DNA from: an uncultured Verrucomicrobiota bacterium
GTDB lineage: Bacteria; Verrucomicrobiota; Verrucomicrobiia; Limisphaerales; UBA9464
DNA length: 8,699 nt
Assembly (NCBI GenBank): GCA_903930165.1
Contig: CAIYXO010000676.1
Location: forward strand, 1 to 8,699
Direction of reading: 5' to 3'
Shown here: piece by piece, positions 1-7,422 of the stretch
Layout of the letters: the number at the start of each line of letters is the position of its first letter
How positions within the stretch are numbered: the first letter of the stretch is position 1
Notes under the pieces: generated by a model
What the model saw: the letters and a program-made list of their open reading frames with translations, nothing else
Database searches by the model: none
What the model was told of the DNA's origin: nothing
Translations under genes and position numbers: made by a program

Positions 1-1
1 G

Positions 2-2560
2 ACCCGGCAGCTCACCACCTTCACCGAGTTCGCCGTGAAGTTCCCTTCGATCGGCGACACCGGGATCGTCTTCGAGAACGGCGGCCGGCTCCACCGCTTC
101 GACTTCGAAACCGAGAAGACGACCCCGATCCCGGTCGAGATCCGTGAGGATTTCGCCGCCGCGCGCGGCGGCGTGAAGGACGTCTCGAAGGACGTCTCCG
201 GCTACGACGTCGCCCCCGACGGCTCGCGCGTCGTCCTCGGCGCACGGGGCGAGGTGTTCTCCGTCCCTGCGAAAAACGGCCCGACCCGGAACCTCACCCG
301 CACCGCTGGCGTCCACGAACGCAACGCCAGCTGGTCGCCCGACGGCCGCTGGATCGCCTACGTCTCCGACGCCACCGGCGAGGACGAGGTCTGGATCCGA
401 ACCCAGGACGGTTCCGGCACTCCGGTCCAGCTCACCTCCGGCGCCGACACCTACAAGTACGAGGTCGCGTGGTCGCCCGACTCGAAGTCCATCGCCTGGA
501 CCGACCGCCGCAACCGCCTCCAGGTCGTCGACGTCGCCTCCAAGACCGTCTCTTCGGTCGCCGAGGCCGAGGCATTCGAGATCCGCGACTTCACCTGGTC
601 GCCCGACAGCCGCTGGATCGCCTACACGAAGCCCGAGGTCCGCCGATTCCCGAACATCTATCTCCGCCAACTCGGCACGACCAACGTCGTCCAGGTCACC
701 GACGGCTGGTTCCCGGTCGGGTCGCCCGAGTTCAGCTCCGACGGCAAGTACCTGTTCTTCACCTCGGAACGGTCCTTCAACCCCACCTACGGCCAGACCG
801 AGTGGAACCATGTCTACAGCGACATGGAACGGATCTACCTGTTGACCCTCGCCCAGGACACGAAGTCGCCCTTCGCGCCGAAGTCCGACGAGGTGAAGGT
901 CCGCGACGAATCCGCACCGGCCGGCTCGCCTCCGTACGTGAAGGCCGACGAGAAGGCCGCTTCAACCACCGCCTCGGCGGCCGCCACCACGAATTCGACG
1001 CCGTCATCCAAGACGTCGGGAACCAACAAGGCCGAGAAGGTCGTGGTGAAGGTCGACGCCGAGGGCATCGCCTCGCGCATCGCCGTCCTGCCGCCGCCTG
1101 CGGCCTCCTACGGCGCCCTGACATCCGTCGGCGACCGCCTCTACTACCTGCGCAAGGGCAGGCTGCACTTCTACGACCTCGAGAAGGACAAGGAGACCGA
1201 GGTCGGCGAGGTGGCCGGCTTCCGGGTCTCCGCGGACGCGAAGAAGATGCTGGTGAGAACCGGTGCGGACTTCGCCGTGGTCGACCTGCCCGCGGGCAAG
1301 CTCGACACCGCGGACCGGAAGCTCTCCCTCGGCGACCTGAAGGTGACCGTGGATCCCGCCGCGGAGTGGAACCAGATCTACGCCGAGTGCTGGCGCCAGA
1401 TGCGCGACTTCCTCTTCGACCCGAACCTGCATGGCGTGGACTGGAAGGCGATGCGGCAGCGCTACGAGCCCCTCCTGAAACACGTCCATCACCGTACAGA
1501 CCTGACCTTCGTGATCGGCGAACTGATCGGCGAATTGAACATCGGCCACGCCTATGTCGGCGGCGGGGACCGGCCACAGCCCGGACGGGTGCCGCAGGGG
1601 CTCCTCGGAGCGGTGATCCGGCGGGACGCCTCCGGCTACTACCGCATCGAACGGATCCTGCCCGGACACAACTGGGATCCTGCCTACCGCAGCCCGCTCA
1701 CCGAGATCGGCGTCCGCGCCAAGGCCGGCGACTTCATCGTGGGCGTCGACGGCCGGACGACCCGTGACATGGCCGATCTCTATGCGGCCCTGGTCGGCAC
1801 GGCCGGCAAGCAGGTCCGTCTCCGCCTGAACTCCGAGCCCAAGGAGGACGGCGCCCATGAGGAGACCGTGGTCCCCACAGCCAACGAACAGCCGCTCCAC
1901 TACCTCGCCTGGGTGCTCGGCAACATCGAGAAGGTCTCCAAGGCCTCCGGCGGTCGGATCGGATACGTCCACGTCCCCGACATGGGCGTGCCGGGACTCA
2001 ACGAGTTCACCAAGTTCTACTACGCCCAACTCGGCAAGGAAGGCCTGGTGGTCGACTGCCGCGGCAACGGCGGCGGCAACGTCTCGCCGATGATCATCGA
2101 ACGCCTGCGCCGCGAGCCCGCCATGTGGACCATCGCCCGCAACGGCTCCGTCAACGTCGACCCGGGCGGCCAGGTGCTCGGCCCCAAGGCACTGCTCATC
2201 GACCAGCACAGCGCCAGCGACGGCGACATCGTCGGCTACCGCTTCCGCAAGCACCGCCTCGGCCCCATCATCGGCCAACGCTCCTGGGGTGGCGTCGTCG
2301 GCATCCGCGGCAGCCTGCCGCTCATCGACGGCAGCACGCTGAACCGTCCCGAGTTCAGCCGCTTCGACCTCGAGGCGAAGGAGTGGATCATGGAAGGCAC
2401 CGGTGTGACGCCGGACATCGAGGTGGACAACGACCCGACCCGCGAGTTCCGCGGCGAGGACGACCAGCTGGACCGCGCCGTCGCCAAAATCCGCAAGGCG
2501 CTCGAGGCCCAGCCGGTCCGCATCCCCAATCCCCCGCCCTACCCCAACAAGGCGAAGTGA
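2..2560 (+). CDS. Tricorn-like S41 serine protease, 5' end cut by window edge
   Basis: Large protease of the tricorn/C-terminal processing peptidase family (MEROPS S41), which degrades peptides. The open frame runs from the first complete codon at base 2. The GTG at 35 lies inside conserved propeller sequence and is not the true start, so perhaps 200-300 N-terminal residues, including any signal peptide, lie outside. Visible order: PD40/WD40-like propeller blades with W-S-P-D-[GS] motifs near 323-370, 460-510, 587-634 and a variant near 727-770; an Ala/Ser/Thr/Lys-rich linker at about 940-1040; a second propeller part; a tricorn core region (about 1355-1580); a PDZ domain (about 1590-1850); and the S41 catalytic domain (about 1960-2510). 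By comparison with Thermoplasma tricorn (H746, S965, E1023) the catalytic residues are His at 1547 (GHAYV), Ser at 2216 (ASDGD) and Glu at 2393 (MEGTGV). The residue before the His, Ser745 in tricorn, is Gly here. The family is secure; substrate and location are inferred. Confidence 0.93.
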   Translation, partial: TRQLTTFTEFAVKFPSIGDTGIVFENGGRLHRFDFETEKTTPIPVEIREDFAAARGGVKDVSKDVSGYDVAPDGSRVVLGARGEVFSVPAKNGPTRNLTRTAGVHERNASWSPDGRWIAYVSDATGEDEVWIRTQDGSGTPVQLTSGADTYKYEVAWSPDSKSIAWTDRRNRLQVVDVASKTVSSVAEAEAFEIRDFTWSPDSRWIAYTKPEVRRFPNIYLRQLGTTNVVQVTDGWFPVGSPEFSSDGKYLFFTSERSFNPTYGQTEWNHVYSDMERIYLLTLAQDTKSPFAPKSDEVKVRDESAPAGSPPYVKADEKAASTTASAAATTNSTPSSKTSGTNKAEKVVVKVDAEGIASRIAVLPPPAASYGALTSVGDRLYYLRKGRLHFYDLEKDKETEVGEVAGFRVSADAKKMLVRTGADFAVVDLPAGKLDTADRKLSLGDLKVTVDPAAEWNQIYAECWRQMRDFLFDPNLHGVDWKAMRQRYEPLLKHVHHRTDLTFVIGELIGELNIGHAYVGGGDRPQPGRVPQGLLGAVIRRDASGYYRIERILPGHNWDPAYRSPLTEIGVRAKAGDFIVGVDGRTTRDMADLYAALVGTAGKQVRLRLNSEPKEDGAHEETVVPTANEQPLHYLAWVLGNIEKVSKASGGRIGYVHVPDMGVPGLNEFTKFYYAQLGKEGLVVDCRGNGGGNVSPMIIERLRREPAMWTIARNGSVNVDPGGQVLGPKALLIDQHSASDGDIVGYRFRKHRLGPIIGQRSWGGVVGIRGSLPLIDGSTLNRPEFSRFDLEAKEWIMEGTGVTPDIEVDNDPTREFRGEDDQLDRAVAKIRKALEAQPVRIPNPPPYPNKAK

Positions 2561-2561
2561 G

Positions 2562-2647
2562 GGTGGGAAAGCGTTGAAGCGTTGAAGGGTTAAAGGGCGG
2601 GAGGCGTGCGTCATGCGTCGCTTCAACCTTTCAACCCATCCCCCACC
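2562..2647. repeat. Inverted repeat of 8-bp units between convergent genes; possible bidirectional terminator
   Basis: The gap between two convergent stop codons is almost filled by an imperfect inverted repeat. The left arm (2571-2589) is GCGTTGAA, GCGTTGAA, GGG and continues into GTTAAAGGG. The right arm (2619-2637) is, on the opposite strand, GGGTTGAA, AGGTTGAA, GCG. The arms match at 15 of 19 positions, and one mismatch would be a G-U pair in RNA. An outer GGTGGG (2562-2567) pairs with CCCACC (2642-2647), so the symmetry extends to the edges and reaches the stop codon of the - strand gene. The centre (2590-2618) is unpaired and G-rich. The position suits a terminator serving both genes, but there is no clean U-tract, so intrinsic termination is uncertain. 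Each arm is itself a short direct repeat with 8-bp period, which suggests a dispersed repeat element. Confidence 0.6.
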
Positions 2648-5637
2648 TACCTCCCATCATTCAACGGCTGCGTGCTGCGGAGGTAGGCGAAGAGGTCGCG
2701 GAGCTGCGTGTCGGTGAGTCCCTCGAGCAGGCCCTCCGGCATCAATGAGCCGGAGACGCGCTCCATCGTCTCGATCTCCTTCCGGGCCAGCACCACGGTC
2801 CGTCCATCGGTCGTTCGGAGGGTGACCGTCTGCGAGTCCTGGTCGGCGAGGAACCCGCCGTACGACCGTCCGTCCACCGTCTCCACCCGCTGCGCCTCGT
2901 AGCCTTCGCGGACCTCGGCCGACGGATGGACGATGTTCAACACGAGACTCGCGAGGTCGGTCCGCGGCTGCGCGGTAAGGTCCGGCCCCACTTCTCCACC
3001 CTTTCCGAACAACCTGTGGCAACCGGCACACCGTTGCAGGAACAGGGTCTTGCCCGGGTAGGGTGAACCTCCCTCCTTCGCGACCGTCGCGACGATGCGG
3101 GAGATCTCGGCCTCCCGGGGAACCGCGTCGCCGGCATCGGTCCCGCGGGCGAGTCTTTCCGCAAGCCGGGCTGCCGCACCACCGGTCGCCTTCAGACGCC
3201 GCAACGCCTCGGCTCCCACGACATCGCGCCCGACCCGACCCGCTTCGACGGCTTCCGCCAGACGAGCCGACCATTGGGGACGGCTCGCCAGCACGCCCAA
3301 CGCGGAGTCCTTCAGCTCCGCCGGAAGGTCCCCCATCATCGCGATCAGTCCGTCGGCGACCTCCGCTCCGTCCTGCGCCGGCAGCGCCCCGAGGGCCGCG
3401 CGACGGACCTCCGTCGAGGAGTCGCTCCGCACGAGCGCCAGCAGTGCCGGGGACACCCCTTCCCGCCGGGCTTCCCCGATCGCCGCGAGCACCTGGACCC
3501 GGCGCGCCAACGGGGCCTTCGGGTCGGACACCAGCGTGATCGCCCGTTCCACCGCACCTGGGCTGCCTCGCCGCAGTTCGAAGACCGGCGTGGCTCCACC
3601 GGCACGGGAAACGGCTTCCAGCAGTCCGTCCGGGACACCGGCCAGGGTTCGTCCCTGGAAAGCCTCCTCGAAACCCTGGGCCAGGAGTTTCCGGCAGTCG
3701 TCGTCGGGCGCCTTGCCGAAGAGTTGTTCCGCCAAACGGAGATCCTCCCCGCGACCGGTGTCGGCGAAACGCCGCATCATTCGGCCGAGAAGATGTCGGC
3801 GGACGAGCGTCGACCTCCAGAACGCCTCGTCCGAGGCCAGTTCCAGGATGGACGACGGCGCATCGCCGCATCGCGTCTCCAAGGCCCACCAGACCAGCAG
3901 CGGCTGGCGGGCGTCGGTGGCGTCGGGCTCCGACCCAAGCAGCGCCTTCAGCAACTCAAGGCTCCGCCCCGGAGGCAACCGCCGTGCGGAGCTGGCCAAC
4001 TGCGCCCGGACGCCCGGATCCGATTCCGTGACGGCCAGTTCCAGGATCCGCCGGAAGAAATCGGCATCGAGATCGGCGCCCCGGTCCACCATCAGGCGAA
4101 GCGCCCAGAGCCGCACCGCCGGGAACGGATTCCGGAGGAACTCCCCGGCCGCCGCCGCATCCAGCCGTCCCGCAAGGTTCTGGGCCCACAACCCGTTCAG
4201 GGCCGCCACCGGACCGGCTTTGAGTTCCACGGCTTCCGAGGGGGAAACGGCCATCGGGAGACGGGACTCGGCCACCTCGCGCAACGCCTGCCGGCTCAGC
4301 CAACGGTTGGTGCCCTGCAGCGCCGCCCGCCAGAAGGCCGGATCGTCCGCGCCGGGAATCCGCGGCGAGGCCTGTGCCGCACCCGCGGCCCGCAGCCGGT
4401 AGACGCGTCCATTGGCGGCGTCGATCCTGCCTTCGTGATTCCGGTAGTGGTTGACGTTCGCGTCATACCAGTCGGCCAAATACAACGCGCCGTCGGGTCC
4501 CAGCTCGATGTCCACCGGCCGGAACCACGGATCGGAGCTCGTCACCGCGTACCCGACATCCCGTGTGCGGAAGGTCGATCCGACCGGCTCGACGGCGCTC
4601 ATCACCACGCGCCCTTGCAACGGCTCCACACCGAACAGGCGCCCGGCAAAGACGTCCCCCAACGAGGCGCCGTCCAGGATCACGAAGGTGTGGGTGAAGC
4701 GGTCCACGTCCGGATGCGCCATCGGCGGGAAGTAGCCGAAGGCGTGCGGATTCGAGAGCGGGCCGTGCTTGTCGAAGCCCTTCTGCAGGTAGGCGCCCTG
4801 CTGGTAGTGGAAGCCCCGCGTGTTCCCGCCGTTGTGTCCGCTGAAGACGCGTCCCTCGCCGTCGATCTCCAGGCCGAAGGCGTTCCCGCCGCCTTCGCTG
4901 AACACCTCGTAGACCCGCCGCCCCGGATGGAACCTCCAGATGGCCTGCCCCTGGGAGTAGGCGGCCTCACCCGGCAGCGCCCGCCCGTCCGGGCCGTGGA
5001 CCCGGATGTGGGCGGTGACGGTCGATCCCTGACAGCCATAGAGCCAGCCGTCCGGACCCCATCGCAGGGAGTTCGCGACACTGTGGGTATCCTCCAGGCC
5101 GAAGCCCGACAACAGCACGGTCGGCGGACCGTCCGGCGCGTCGTCGCCATCACGGTCGGCATAGTGAAGCAGGTAGGGCGGGTTCAGCACGAACACGCCT
5201 CCGGCTCCGAACGCGACGCTGGTGGCGATGTTCAGGCCGTCCACGAAGACCTTGTGGCGATCCGGCCGGCCGTCGCCGTCGGTGTCCTCATGGATGGAGA
5301 TCCGGTCGGCGCCGCGCGGTCCCTTCGGCGGCGGTTCCGGGACCTTGTCATAAACGGCCCGCCAGAACTGGTCGTGGCTCACCATGCGGAGCCCGGCGGG
5401 ATTCGGATACTGCCGGTACTCGACCACCCAGAGCCGGCCGCGCCGGTCGAAGGTCAGCGAGACCGGTTGGGCGACCTGCGGCTCGGCGAGGATCTGTTCG
5501 AAGACCAGCCCTTCCGCGACCTGGAAGGACCGGGCCGATTCGGATGGGGATCCGGGTGCCGGGTCCGCGACGGGCGTCGCCGCGGAGAGGGCCGACACCA
5601 GCAATCCGGAAGCCGTCGCGCATCGGAACGGGGACAT
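2647..5637 (-). CDS. PVC-type heme-binding CxxCH protein: propeller dehydrogenase, HEAT-like repeats, c-type heme domain
   Basis: Exported redox protein of a family expanded in Planctomycetota and Verrucomicrobiota (the family described by TIGR02604 at the N-terminus and TIGR02603 at the heme end). I choose the ATG at 5635-5637 over an in-frame ATG at 5752-5754. It has GGGAGG 8 nt upstream, and the protein then begins with a signal peptide (MSPF..., hydrophobic LLVSALSAA, cleavage near residues 20-22), giving 996 residues. Residues about 40-412 form a sorbosone/glucose-dehydrogenase-like propeller with Asp-rich DTDGDGRPD and DRDGDDAPD motifs (near 117 and 160, probably calcium sites), WGPDGWLYGCQG, and ADWYD followed by HYRNHEGRID. 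About 430-840 is helical and HEAT-like. The heme motif CAGCH (C870, C873, H874; bases 3016-3030) follows, with M966 in SLMPEGL as likely axial ligand. Presumed role: periplasmic oxidation of a sugar or related substrate with electrons passed to the heme; the substrate is unknown. Confidence 0.93.
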   Translation of the reverse strand: MSPFRCATASGLLVSALSAATPVADPAPGSPSESARSFQVAEGLVFEQILAEPQVAQPVSLTFDRRGRLWVVEYRQYPNPAGLRMVSHDQFWRAVYDKVPEPPPKGPRGADRISIHEDTDGDGRPDRHKVFVDGLNIATSVAFGAGGVFVLNPPYLLHYADRDGDDAPDGPPTVLLSGFGLEDTHSVANSLRWGPDGWLYGCQGSTVTAHIRVHGPDGRALPGEAAYSQGQAIWRFHPGRRVYEVFSEGGGNAFGLEIDGEGRVFSGHNGGNTRGFHYQQGAYLQKGFDKHGPLSNPHAFGYFPPMAHPDVDRFTHTFVILDGASLGDVFAGRLFGVEPLQGRVVMSAVEPVGSTFRTRDVGYAVTSSDPWFRPVDIELGPDGALYLADWYDANVNHYRNHEGRIDAANGRVYRLRAAGAAQASPRIPGADDPAFWRAALQGTNRWLSRQALREVAESRLPMAVSPSEAVELKAGPVAALNGLWAQNLAGRLDAAAAGEFLRNPFPAVRLWALRLMVDRGADLDADFFRRILELAVTESDPGVRAQLASSARRLPPGRSLELLKALLGSEPDATDARQPLLVWWALETRCGDAPSSILELASDEAFWRSTLVRRHLLGRMMRRFADTGRGEDLRLAEQLFGKAPDDDCRKLLAQGFEEAFQGRTLAGVPDGLLEAVSRAGGATPVFELRRGSPGAVERAITLVSDPKAPLARRVQVLAAIGEARREGVSPALLALVRSDSSTEVRRAALGALPAQDGAEVADGLIAMMGDLPAELKDSALGVLASRPQWSARLAEAVEAGRVGRDVVGAEALRRLKATGGAAARLAERLARGTDAGDAVPREAEISRIVATVAKEGGSPYPGKTLFLQRCAGCHRLFGKGGEVGPDLTAQPRTDLASLVLNIVHPSAEVREGYEAQRVETVDGRSYGGFLADQDSQTVTLRTTDGRTVVLARKEIETMERVSGSLMPEGLLEGLTDTQLRDLFAYLRSTQPLNDGR

Positions 5638-5645
5638 GCCCACAG

Positions 5646-5651
5646 CCTCCC
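5646..5651 (-). promoter_or_regulatory. Ribosome binding site of the PVC-type heme protein
   Basis: GGGAGG on the - strand lies 8 nt before the ATG at 5637. It decides the start: the upstream in-frame ATG at 5754 would add 39 Arg-rich residues in front of an otherwise normal signal peptide. Confidence 0.7.
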
Positions 5652-5782
5652 ATCGCGACACAACGCGACGCAAGGACGCGGGTATCGGACGCGCTCCGGC
5701 CTTCCGACTCAGCCAACGATGTGGAAGGGATTGTCGCCCCAAGACTCCAAGCAACGGGAGAGAGGACTCAACACCTCTTGGA

Positions 5783-5834
5783 TTCCTCCGCGAACTCCGC
5801 GGTTCCGCGTGCGTTCTCTGGCGCTCTGCCGTGT
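5783..5834. repeat. Degenerate short-period repeat, (C)TCCGCG / CTCTG(G)CG type
   Basis: The stretch reads as successive variants of one unit: CTCCGCG, AACTCCGCGG, TTCCGCG, TGCGTT, CTCTGGCG, CTCTGCCGTG. Spacing varies between about 7 and 11 bp. It also contains a small imperfect inverted repeat, GCGAAC and GTTCCGC around TCCGCG. The base pattern is unlike the coding sequence on either side. It resembles the degenerate heptamer-like intergenic repeats seen in several bacterial phyla, but whether it recurs in this genome cannot be seen here. Confidence 0.5.
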
Positions 5835-5858
5835 CACAGGCTGCCGGAGGAAACCCTA

Positions 5859-5876
5859 GGATGGGTGGATGGATGA
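5859..5876. repeat. Short GGAT-rich run
   Basis: GGATGGGTGGATGGATGA consists of three GGAT units, the first separated by GGGT and the last two adjacent. It may be simple-sequence drift; no function can be assigned. Confidence 0.35.
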
Positions 5877-5900
5877 GTTCGCGAGGAGCCAGGGTTCACA

Positions 5901-5918
5901 ACCAAGGGTACCAAGGGT
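5901..5918. repeat. Tandem duplication of a 9-bp unit, ACCAAGGGT
   Basis: Two perfect adjacent copies of ACCAAGGGT (5901-5909, 5910-5918), preceded by a related CCAGGGTT at 5889-5896 and followed by GCGAAG. It sits about 60 bp past the stop codon of the - strand 481-residue gene. Function unknown. Confidence 0.55.
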
Positions 5919-5976
5919 GCGAAGACGGACCTCACTCAGCATGCCATGGCGCCGGTGCGTTCCGAACCGATCCGCC

Positions 5977-7422
5977 TCAGCCTTCGTCGGAAGGCTCCGA
6001 CACGGCCTCCGGCGCCGACTTGGAGCCGCCGCCGAATCCGAGAAGCCTGCGCTCCTTGATCAGCGCGCCGACCCGCTCCGGGACCATCTGCTCCCAGCCC
6101 GGCTCATTGGCCTGCAACATCCGAAGCACGTTCCGGCTCAGGATGCTCATGTTCGCCTCGTTCACGTCCCTCAGTCCCTGGATGTAGAAGTTCTCCATCA
6201 GGTAGAGGTACAGGTGCCGCAGGTGCGGGGCGACGCGCAGGTTGCCGGCCGTGATGACCGCGGAGCTTTCCGGCTCCTTGAACGGATAGACGTAGAGCTT
6301 CAGGTCGTTTTTGAACATGCGGCCGAAGCTCTCGAGGATGCCGCCCGAAAGCTCGCTGTAGTACTTCTCCTCGAAGAGCTCGCGCAGCGTCGGGATGCCC
6401 ATCACGAATCCGATCGGGCACTTGGTGAACCGATGCAGGTATGCCGCCAGGCGGTGGAACTCGCCGTAGTTGGAGATCAGCACCGGGTTGCCCAACGTCG
6501 CCAGCATGTCCACCCGGTCCAGGAAGTCCTGGTGGTCGATCTTCCCCTCCGCGCTCAGGTTCTTGAGGGTCATCTCCATCAGCACCACCAGGTTCTTGGA
6601 GTCGACGTTCGGCTCCTGGATGAACTGCGCCTGGGCGTAGCGCAGCATGTCCACCGTGACCTTGGTGATCGGACGGAACGAACCGCGCTCCACCAGGATC
6701 GACTTCTTGTACAGCCAGTCGGCCGGCTGGACGATGCGTCCGTCGGGGAGGAACATCGCCGCGTTGGTGAGGCCCTTCTCCACCAACTGCAGGGCGACCA
6801 GGCGGTTGTCCACCTGGGTGAACTCCGGGCCGCGGAACTCGATCATGTCCACCTCGATCCGCTCGATCGAAAGGTTGTCGAGCAGCGCGTTGAGGATCGC
6901 GTCCGGCTGCCAGTGCAGGTACATCGCAGCGTGGATCAGGTTCACCCCGAGCACGCCGATCGCCTCGGCCTGCTGCAGGTTGTCACGGTCCCACATCACG
7001 ACGTGGATGAGGATGTCGCTCGGCTCGCCGCCCGGCTCGGTCTGGAAACGGATGCCCATCCAGCCGTGCGTCTCCTCCTTCCGTTGGAAGCTGCGGGCCG
7101 CCAACGTCGTGGCGAACGCGAAGAACTTCGTGGTGTTGCCGCGCTTCTCCTTCAACCGCTCGACCAGCAGCGGATACTCGTGGTCGAGCATCGCGCCGAG
7201 GCGCTTGCGGCTCACGTACCGGTCGCTCTGGCCATAGATGGCGTCGCTGACCGTCATGTCATAGGCCGAGATGGTCTTGGCGATGGTGCCGCTCGCACCA
7301 CCAACCCGGAAGAACCAGCGGGCCACCTCCTGCCCGGCCCCGATCTCGGCGAACACGCCGTACTTGGTCGGGTCGAGATTGATCTGGAGGGCTTTCTGAT
7401 GCGTATCGAGAGGGTCGCTCAT
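5977..7422 (-). CDS. Conserved cytoplasmic protein of unknown function, 481 residues
   Basis: I recognise this as a widely distributed conserved bacterial family, but I know no established function; names I recall for relatives are inconsistent, so I give none. I start at ATG 7420-7422, where MSDPLDTHQKALQINLD opens the conserved part; an in-frame extension to 7785 is low-complexity, Arg/Ser-rich and overlaps the glycosyltransferase gene. There is no clear Shine-Dalgarno. No signal peptide or membrane segment is visible. Dense conserved-looking blocks: FAEIGAGQEVARWFFRVGG (24-42), YDMTVSDAIYG (54-64), HGWMGIRFQ (119-127), LLDNLSIERIEVDMIEF (180-196), LMEMTLKNL (281-289), LISNYGEFHRLAAYL (315-329), MGIPTLRELFEEKYY (341-355), GGILESFGRMFKNDLKLYVYP (360-380, ligand-like aromatic/charged mix) and AGNLRVAPHLRHLY (392-405). 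The last 20 residues are Gly/Ser/Glu-rich and probably disordered. There is no P-loop, CxxC or other signature that fixes a reaction. It is transcribed divergently from the glycosyltransferase. Confidence 0.85.
   Translation of the reverse strand: MSDPLDTHQKALQINLDPTKYGVFAEIGAGQEVARWFFRVGGASGTIAKTISAYDMTVSDAIYGQSDRYVSRKRLGAMLDHEYPLLVERLKEKRGNTTKFFAFATTLAARSFQRKEETHGWMGIRFQTEPGGEPSDILIHVVMWDRDNLQQAEAIGVLGVNLIHAAMYLHWQPDAILNALLDNLSIERIEVDMIEFRGPEFTQVDNRLVALQLVEKGLTNAAMFLPDGRIVQPADWLYKKSILVERGSFRPITKVTVDMLRYAQAQFIQEPNVDSKNLVVLMEMTLKNLSAEGKIDHQDFLDRVDMLATLGNPVLISNYGEFHRLAAYLHRFTKCPIGFVMGIPTLRELFEEKYYSELSGGILESFGRMFKNDLKLYVYPFKEPESSAVITAGNLRVAPHLRHLYLYLMENFYIQGLRDVNEANMSILSRNVLRMLQANEPGWEQMVPERVGALIKERRLLGFGGGSKSAPEAVSEPSDEG

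Larger units (their letters stand above)
5638..5976. other. Gene-free stretch between the PVC protein start and the end of the 481-residue gene
   Basis: This 339-bp stretch lies upstream of the PVC protein gene and downstream of the 481-residue protein gene, both on the - strand, so it should hold a promoter for the former and a terminator for the latter. I cannot point to a convincing -35/-10 pair or a hairpin with a U-tract. It contains the ribosome binding site at 5646-5651, a degenerate CTCCGCG/CTCTGCG-type repeat (5783-5834), a GGAT-rich run (5859-5876) and a 9-bp tandem duplication (5901-5918). Open frames crossing it on the + strand are antisense extensions from neighbouring genes with no recognisable protein features. 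Confidence 0.6.

Noticed and set aside
1004..2626. 540-codon open frame on the - strand opposite the protease
   Set aside because: It is antisense to the protease catalytic region, Val/Ala/Asp/Leu-rich in the way shadow frames are, and has no motif.
5638..5754. Upstream ATG giving a 1035-residue PVC protein
   Set aside because: The added residues are Arg-rich and precede a normal signal peptide, whereas the internal ATG has GGGAGG at a good distance.
3274..5859. Very long open frame on the + strand opposite the PVC heme protein gene
   Set aside because: It is antisense to a gene with clear domains, its translation is Arg/Gly/Pro/His-rich without recognisable motifs, and such frames are expected in GC-rich DNA with strong third-position bias.
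5889..5905. T-arm-like sequence GGGTTCACAACC suggesting a tRNA
   Set aside because: The arm does not form a proper 5-bp stem with a 7-nt loop, and no matching acceptor, D or anticodon arm is found around it.
5979..5996. Perfect 7-bp hairpin AGCCTTC-GTCG-GAAGGCT at the end of the 481-residue gene, possible terminator
   Set aside because: It lies inside the last codons and stop codon, the stem is short, and no U-tract follows on the - strand transcript, so it is more likely chance.
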